Part shown: piece by piece, positions 59,519 to 64,000 of the stretch
Numbering within the stretch: position 1 is the stretch's first letter
How the letters are laid out: each line of letters starts with the position of its first letter
Source: Marinobacter persicus
GTDB taxonomy: Bacteria > Pseudomonadota > Gammaproteobacteria > Pseudomonadales > Oleiphilaceae
NCBI RefSeq assembly: GCF_900114155.1
Contig: NZ_FOSC01000002.1
Location: 248,001 to 312,000 of the forward strand
Direction: 5' to 3'
DNA: 64,000 bases
Notes under the pieces: model-generated
The model's input: only the letters and a program-made list of their open reading frames with translations
Databases searched by the model: none
Told to the model about the DNA's origin: nothing
Position numbers and translations under genes: made by a program

Positions 59519-61231
59519 ATGAGTGAACAGGAAATCAAGGTTCCCGATCTCGGCGGCGCTGATGAAGTCGAGATCATCGAAATCACCGTCAGCGAGGGCG
59601 ATTCGGTTGAGGCGGAAGACCCGATCCTGACCATTGAATCGGACAAGGCCTCGGTGGAACTGCCGTCGCCCGCTGCCGGCAAGATCACCAAAATCACCGC
59701 CAAGGTGGGTGACAAGGTCAAGGAGGGCGATGTGGTCGGCATGATCGACGCCAGCGGTGAGGGTGCGAGCTCAGACGACGAGCCTGCCGAGGAGCCGGAG
59801 AAAGAGCCGGCCGGGGCAGAGTCTGAAGAGAAGTCCGAAGACAAACCCGAAGAAAACGCCGAGAAAGGCGCTGACGAGCCAAAAGCGGAAGAATCCAGGC
59901 CAAAGAAAAAAGGCGGCTCGCGTCAGGAAACGGTGAAAGTGCCGAACCTGGACGGGTTTGACGACGTGCCGGTGATAGAAATCAACGTGGCCGAAGGCGA
60001 CACCGTGAGCGAGGAGGATCCGCTGGTGACGGTGGAATCCGATAAGGCCACGATGGAGATACCTTCTCCTTTTGCCGGCAAGATCAGCAAGATTCTGGTC
60101 AAGGAAGGCGACAAGCTGTCCGAAGGCAACGATCTGCTGGAAATGACGGTTGAGGAAGACGGCGATGAAGAGCAAGAGGCTTCTCCGGCGGAAGGCAGTT
60201 CCTCGTCGGAAAACGCTGAGCCTGAACCATCCGGAGACTCTTCGGAGCCGGCGCCGGGGAAGAGTGAGGCCGATACCAAGCCACAGGATTCCGGCTACGA
60301 GCCACCGGCTCCGGGCACCAAGGTGCATGCCGGGCCCGCCGTGCGCAAGCTGGCGCGGGAATTCGGGGCGGACCTGACGCGCATCAAGGGCAGTGGCCCG
60401 AAAAGCCGCATTCTCAAGGACGACGTTCAGGCCTATGTGAAAGGCCAGTTGCAACAAACCCAGAAGGGGGATGGAGCCGCCGGTGCCACCGGTGCCGGTA
60501 TTCCAGGCGTGAAGCTGCCGGACTTCAGCCAGTTTGGTGAGGTGGAGCGCGAAAGCATGTCCCGCATGATGGCGGCCACAGCCGTGAACATGCAGCGCAG
60601 CTGGCTGAACGTGCCGCATGTGACCCAGTTCGACGAAGCCGACATCACCGAGATGGAAAGCTTCCGCAAGGCGCAGAAAGCGGCCGGCGAGAAGAAAGGC
60701 ATCAAGATGACGCCGCTGCCGTTCCTGCTGAAGGCCTGTGCCGCCGCGCTGGCGGAACTGCCGCAGTTCAACGTGTCGCTGGACATGGAGCGCAAGGAAG
60801 TGGTGCACAAGAAGTACATCCACATCGGCATTGCGGTGGACACGCCGCACGGCCTGATGGTGCCCGTACTTCGGGACGTGGACCAGAAAGGCCTGTGGGA
60901 ACTGGCGGCCGAGAGCGCCGAACTGGCCCAGAAGGCCCGGGACAAGCAGCTGAAGCCTGCAGAGATGCAGGGTGCCTGCTTCACCATCACCAGCCTCGGC
61001 GGCATTGGTGGCACGGCCTTCACGCCGATTGTGAACACACCTGAAGTGGCAATCCTTGGCGTGTCCAAGGCGGCCATGAAGCCGGTGTGGGATGGCGAGG
61101 AGTTCCAGCCACGGCTGATGCTGCCGCTGTCACTGTCCTACGACCACCGGGCCGTGAATGGCGCTGATGCGGCGCGCTTTACCAACCTGCTAACGCAGCT
61201 GCTGGGGGATATTCGTACCTTGTTGCTGTGA
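59519..61231 (+). CDS. aceF: pyruvate dehydrogenase E2, dihydrolipoyl acetyltransferase
   Basis: 570 residues. Two lipoyl domains, each with the lysine-bearing loop (ESDKASVELPSP and ESDKATMEIPSP), are joined by long acidic Glu/Pro-rich linkers. A peripheral-subunit-binding domain follows (AGPAVRKLAREFGADL) and then the catalytic domain with SYDHRAVNGADAARF. E. coli has three lipoyl domains; two is common in Pseudomonas-like bacteria. It forms the core of the complex. Confidence 0.97.
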   Translation: MSEQEIKVPDLGGADEVEIIEITVSEGDSVEAEDPILTIESDKASVELPSPAAGKITKITAKVGDKVKEGDVVGMIDASGEGASSDDEPAEEPEKEPAGAESEEKSEDKPEENAEKGADEPKAEESRPKKKGGSRQETVKVPNLDGFDDVPVIEINVAEGDTVSEEDPLVTVESDKATMEIPSPFAGKISKILVKEGDKLSEGNDLLEMTVEEDGDEEQEASPAEGSSSSENAEPEPSGDSSEPAPGKSEADTKPQDSGYEPPAPGTKVHAGPAVRKLAREFGADLTRIKGSGPKSRILKDDVQAYVKGQLQQTQKGDGAAGATGAGIPGVKLPDFSQFGEVERESMSRMMAATAVNMQRSWLNVPHVTQFDEADITEMESFRKAQKAAGEKKGIKMTPLPFLLKACAAALAELPQFNVSLDMERKEVVHKKYIHIGIAVDTPHGLMVPVLRDVDQKGLWELAAESAELAQKARDKQLKPAEMQGACFTITSLGGIGGTAFTPIVNTPEVAILGVSKAAMKPVWDGEEFQPRLMLPLSLSYDHRAVNGADAARFTNLLTQLLGDIRTLLL

Positions 61232-61263
61232 GGCGGCGTAACGCCAAAGCCGTTGTAATAAGA

Positions 61264-61289
61264 CCCTGGCCTTCGGGCCGGGGTTTTTT
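61264..61289 (+). terminator. terminator after aceF
   Basis: CCCTGGCC/GGCCGGGG with a TTCG tetraloop and T6. Confidence 0.9.
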
Positions 61290-61413
61290 GTGTCACTCAG
61301 GAGGGCTTGTTGATTTGTGCTCATAGCCTGGCTGTTTTGGTGGAGGCAAGGGGGCCCGGCACTCTTTCTTCCTACCTCTATGATAACGCTGGAAATTGGT
61401 TGCCGATAAACGC

Positions 61414-61440
61414 AAAAACCCCGGCGCAAAGGCCGGGGTT
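61414..61440 (-). terminator. terminator after the porin gene
   Basis: AACCCCGGC/GCCGGGGTT stem; on the minus strand it runs into five T, just past the porin stop. Confidence 0.88.
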
Positions 61441-61468
61441 TCTGCTGAGTTAACTTCTAACGGAAGAA

Positions 61469-62713
61469 TTAGAAGTTGTACTGCGCAGCGAACATCAGGC
61501 GGTTGGCGTCGCCATCGTCGCCGTTCACTTCTTCTGTTTTCAGGTACTGATATTCAACACCCAGCATCACGTTTTCCACTGGTGTCATCATGTAGTTTAC
61601 GTGAACTTTCTGGTTGGTTTCGGTTTGAGAGCGGACCGCTTCCAGCTGATTCTGGCTGTTTGCATAATCGCTTTCTGCGTCATCCCAGTCCATCTTGGCC
61701 AAACCGTAGCCAACGTTGACGCTGCTGCCATTTCCGAGGGAAAGGCTTGTGCCGATGGTGGCAGAGTAGCTAGAGATGGTTTCGATGTCGCCATCTACGA
61801 CGTAACCATCCGTGCCGTAATAGTTGTCACCAGTGCGCCACACATAGGTGTTAGCGCCATCGCTGTAGTTAACGGCGCCTTGGATGGAGAGCATGTCAGT
61901 AACATTGAATTTCGCGGCAGCGAAAGCAGCAAAGCCTATCGCGCTGTCATCGGCGGTACCTGTGTCGTAAGACAGCTGCTTAATGACGGCCGCAGCAGAA
62001 TAAGACATCATGTCGTTGGAGTCTTCGAATCGGGCAGTCAAAGCAGGGAGACTTTTCTTGGCTTCAACGTCACCAACAGCGGCATCGACTGTCTCTTGTG
62101 CGAGTGTGCCTGTGTCCTGATCAATAACCCACTGGGTAGTTGGAGCGCTTACCGCGCCAAGTGAACCCCGGGGATCTTCCAGTGCTACCGACAAGGGGCC
62201 GGTTGTATACCGGACTTGCTCCTCCCGATCTTGCATGCCGGGGTTGCCAGCGGTGCCATCGAAATCTAGCGTCGCAGTGGTGCCTACAAAGCTGTTGAAG
62301 TTAGACCATGTGCGGCCGGCCAAAACGCCCTTGTATTCGCCATATGCTTGGCGCAAGCGAAGGCTGCCTGCCGAGTTACCTGACCCGCGGAAATCACCTT
62401 CTACGAGGATTTTTACGCCTTCAGGTGTGACGGTCTTGATACCGACCCGACTTTGCTTTGCGTCAGCGCCGAGGTGACCAGTTACTTCATCATCTTCAGC
62501 AGCGCCAGTGTTGATCTTGGAAAAATCACCAGCTTGAGTCGAAGTAGCTGTGTCCTCATCGATATCGTAAGAAGCGTTCAGGCGTGCAAAACCATAAATG
62601 CTGGTCTCCCAATCGCCAGTTGGCACGTCAAGCGCAGCTGCCTGTCCTGCCATACCAAAAGCAGCCATTGCAGCCGTCGCTCGGATTGCCATTCTGAGTT
62701 TGTTGTTTTGCAT
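61469..62713 (-). CDS. outer-membrane porin, DcaP-like
   Basis: 414 residues from ATG 62713 (GGAG 9 bases upstream). Signal peptide ending AGQAAA, then alternating beta strands through to a C-terminal Phe (FAAQYNF) as needed for BAM insertion. Segments SIYGFARLNASYDID, SRVGIKT, EGDFRGSGNSAGSLRLRQAYGEY and LAGRTWSNFNSF fit the DcaP-type trimeric porins seen in Acinetobacter and Marinobacter. Loops are acidic, as in marine bacteria. Substrate unknown; DcaP of Acinetobacter takes up dicarboxylates. Confidence 0.8.
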   Translation of the reverse strand: MQNNKLRMAIRATAAMAAFGMAGQAAALDVPTGDWETSIYGFARLNASYDIDEDTATSTQAGDFSKINTGAAEDDEVTGHLGADAKQSRVGIKTVTPEGVKILVEGDFRGSGNSAGSLRLRQAYGEYKGVLAGRTWSNFNSFVGTTATLDFDGTAGNPGMQDREEQVRYTTGPLSVALEDPRGSLGAVSAPTTQWVIDQDTGTLAQETVDAAVGDVEAKKSLPALTARFEDSNDMMSYSAAAVIKQLSYDTGTADDSAIGFAAFAAAKFNVTDMLSIQGAVNYSDGANTYVWRTGDNYYGTDGYVVDGDIETISSYSATIGTSLSLGNGSSVNVGYGLAKMDWDDAESDYANSQNQLEAVRSQTETNQKVHVNYMMTPVENVMLGVEYQYLKTEEVNGDDGDANRLMFAAQYNF

Positions 62714-62852
62714 CGTTGTTTTCTCCAATCATCAATTTGTTTTTGTTGGACCCAGAAAACAAGGTAGTTACGAAAGTGTGACAATTCAAACAGATTCGGC
62801 AGATATTTAGACGAATGTCTATGGAGTGATCGGTCGGTAGGAAAACATCTAT

Positions 62853-64000
62853 ATGTCGATGTTCGGCGTAAACCAACGAATGGCAAAGAAACCTTCACTG
62901 CTTTCCGGCGAGACGTTCGCCTTCCTGGATATCGAAACCACCGGCGGTAACCCGCAGCGGGATCGCATTACCGAGATCGGTATTCGTTTCTGGCGCGATG
63001 GTCAGGTGGTGGGCGAGTGGCAAACCCTGTTGAACCCTGAAACCCGCATTTCCGGATTTATCGAACAGCTGACCAGTATCAGCAATTCGCTGGTGGCCGA
63101 TGAGCCGGTGTTTGCTGATATCGCCAATGAGCTGGAGGAGCAGCTCCGGGGCAAGGTGCTGGTGGCTTACAATGCCCGGTTTGACTATGGCTTTCTGAAA
63201 GCGGAGTTTCGCCGTCTCGGCCATTTGTTTACGGCGAAAGTGCTTTGCACGGTGCGTTTGTCCCGGGCGCTTTATCCCCAGCACAAACGCCACAACATGG
63301 ATGCACTGATGGCGCGCCATAACCTGCCGCAGGTTCAGCGCCACCGGGCCATGGGTGATGTGGCCGCGATGCTGTCGTTTTTCGAGCATGTGCTGGCCGA
63401 GCGCGGCGCTGAAACTGTGGAGCCGGTGTTGGCAACCCTGCTGCAACGGCCCAGCACGCCGTCCCACGTGCCGGCTGAAATGCTCAGGGATTTGCCATCC
63501 CGCCCGGGTGTTTACCGGTTCTACGGCGATAACGATGTGCTGCTGTACGTGGGCAAAAGCACCAACATTGCCCAACGAGTGGCATCCCATTTTGCCGGGG
63601 ATCATCAATCCGGCAAGGCCCTGAGGATGTCCGAAAGCCTGCGCCGGGTGGCCTACACCGAAACCGCAGGCGAGCTGGGAGCATTGCTGTTCGAGCTCAA
63701 ACAAATCAAAAACCTGAGCCCGCTTTATAACCGCCGTTCCCGTGCCGCGAAAAGCCTGGTGAGCATTGCGCTGCAGGCCAATGCGGACGGTTATTTGGAG
63801 GCCGGTCTGGCAAGGGAAATCTCGCCCGACCGGCTGGGTGACTACTTCGGGCTTTTCCGCAGCAAACGAGACGCAGTGAATGCCCTGCGCGGCATTGCCA
63901 GCAAAAATGACTTGTGTGGCAAGTTGCTTGGGCTGGAACCGCAAGGGCCGGGCCCTTGTTTCCAGCGTTCGCTCGGCCGCTGCAAGGGGGCCTGCGAAGG
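62853..64000 (+). CDS. DEDDh exonuclease (DnaQ-like) fused to GIY-YIG nuclease domain, 3' end outside window
   Basis: 382 codons are visible and the frame is open at the right edge. ATG 62853 is favoured by AGGA 10 bases upstream; ATG 62880 is in frame but lacks a site. The N-terminal DEDDh exonuclease has DIETTGG (D26, E28), NARFDYGFL and HRAMGDVAAM. The GIY-YIG domain follows (LPSRPGVYRFYGDNDVLLYVGKSTN). A UvrC/Cho-like Cys segment (GPCFQRSLGRCKGAC) lies just before the cut. This fusion is known in proteobacteria as a DNA polymerase III epsilon-like protein and probably acts in repair, but its exact role is not established. Confidence 0.88.
   Translation, partial: MSMFGVNQRMAKKPSLLSGETFAFLDIETTGGNPQRDRITEIGIRFWRDGQVVGEWQTLLNPETRISGFIEQLTSISNSLVADEPVFADIANELEEQLRGKVLVAYNARFDYGFLKAEFRRLGHLFTAKVLCTVRLSRALYPQHKRHNMDALMARHNLPQVQRHRAMGDVAAMLSFFEHVLAERGAETVEPVLATLLQRPSTPSHVPAEMLRDLPSRPGVYRFYGDNDVLLYVGKSTNIAQRVASHFAGDHQSGKALRMSESLRRVAYTETAGELGALLFELKQIKNLSPLYNRRSRAAKSLVSIALQANADGYLEAGLAREISPDRLGDYFGLFRSKRDAVNALRGIASKNDLCGKLLGLEPQGPGPCFQRSLGRCKGACE

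Noticed and set aside
58345..59844. 499-codon minus-strand frame across aceE/aceF
   Set aside because: Antisense to two clear pyruvate dehydrogenase genes; no motif or start site.

Overview
The window reads as a chromosome segment from a marine gammaproteobacterium, most likely Marinobacter or a close relative. This rests on gene content and order: rnfH/bamE/fur/recN/grpE-dnaK-dnaJ/dapB/carAB/greA/yhbY/ftsH/folP/glmM/tpiA/secG/tRNA-Leu/rimP/nusA/infB/rbfA/truB/rpsO/pnp is the Pseudomonas-Marinobacter arrangement. GC-rich codon use and protein sequences close to those families agree. No 16S gene is present, so the genus is an inference.

Layout. 1-5.6 kb: the end of mqo, an ATP-grasp enzyme next to a 674-residue protein with a possible Cys-His-Asn hydrolase domain, cheV, and an exoD-family gene. 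5.7-11.9 kb: a 6.1-kb integrated element lying between a 31-bp direct repeat that duplicates the 3' end of ssrA. It carries an AbiC-like membrane protein, an HNH nuclease gene broken by one in-frame stop, a small membrane protein, a three-gene toxin-antitoxin-chaperone-like module (DUF4258 protein, MqsA-like Zn-finger/HTH antitoxin, SecB-like chaperone) with its own tandem palindromes, a phage-type repressor/early-gene switch and a tyrosine integrase. 11.8-12.8 kb: ssrA (tmRNA) and smpB. 12.9-27.8 kb: an NSS transporter, ratA-rnfH, bamE, fur, recN (two LexA boxes), the heat-shock operon grpE-dnaK-dnaJ (sigma-32 promoter), dapB, carAB and greA. 27.8-43.3 kb: yhbY, a decayed rlmE, ftsH, folP-glmM, tpiA, secG, tRNA-Leu, and the translation/RNA operon rimP-nusA-infB-rbfA-truB-rpsO-pnp. 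43.3-48.3 kb: a complete liv-type branched-chain amino-acid ABC transporter on the minus strand. 48.4-64 kb: a TPR membrane protein, a MarR regulator, a REP-like element, lon, a thioredoxin-TPR co-chaperone, an unknown lipoprotein, a lysine 2,3-aminomutase-family radical SAM enzyme, aceE-aceF, a DcaP-like porin, and an exonuclease/GIY-YIG fusion gene cut by the window end.

The core is dominated by protein quality control (grpE-dnaK-dnaJ, ftsH, lon, CnoX-like, ssrA-smpB) and translation. The accessory interest is concentrated in the ssrA island, which looks like a phage-satellite remnant carrying candidate anti-phage genes. The strongest candidate for a little-described system is the DUF4258/MqsA-like/SecB-like module at 8291-9705. 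Two further points outside the island deserve attention: the ATP-grasp/hydrolase-like pair at 668-3977 and the wrecked rlmE at 28379-28615. All identifications come from reading the sequence; no database search was run.
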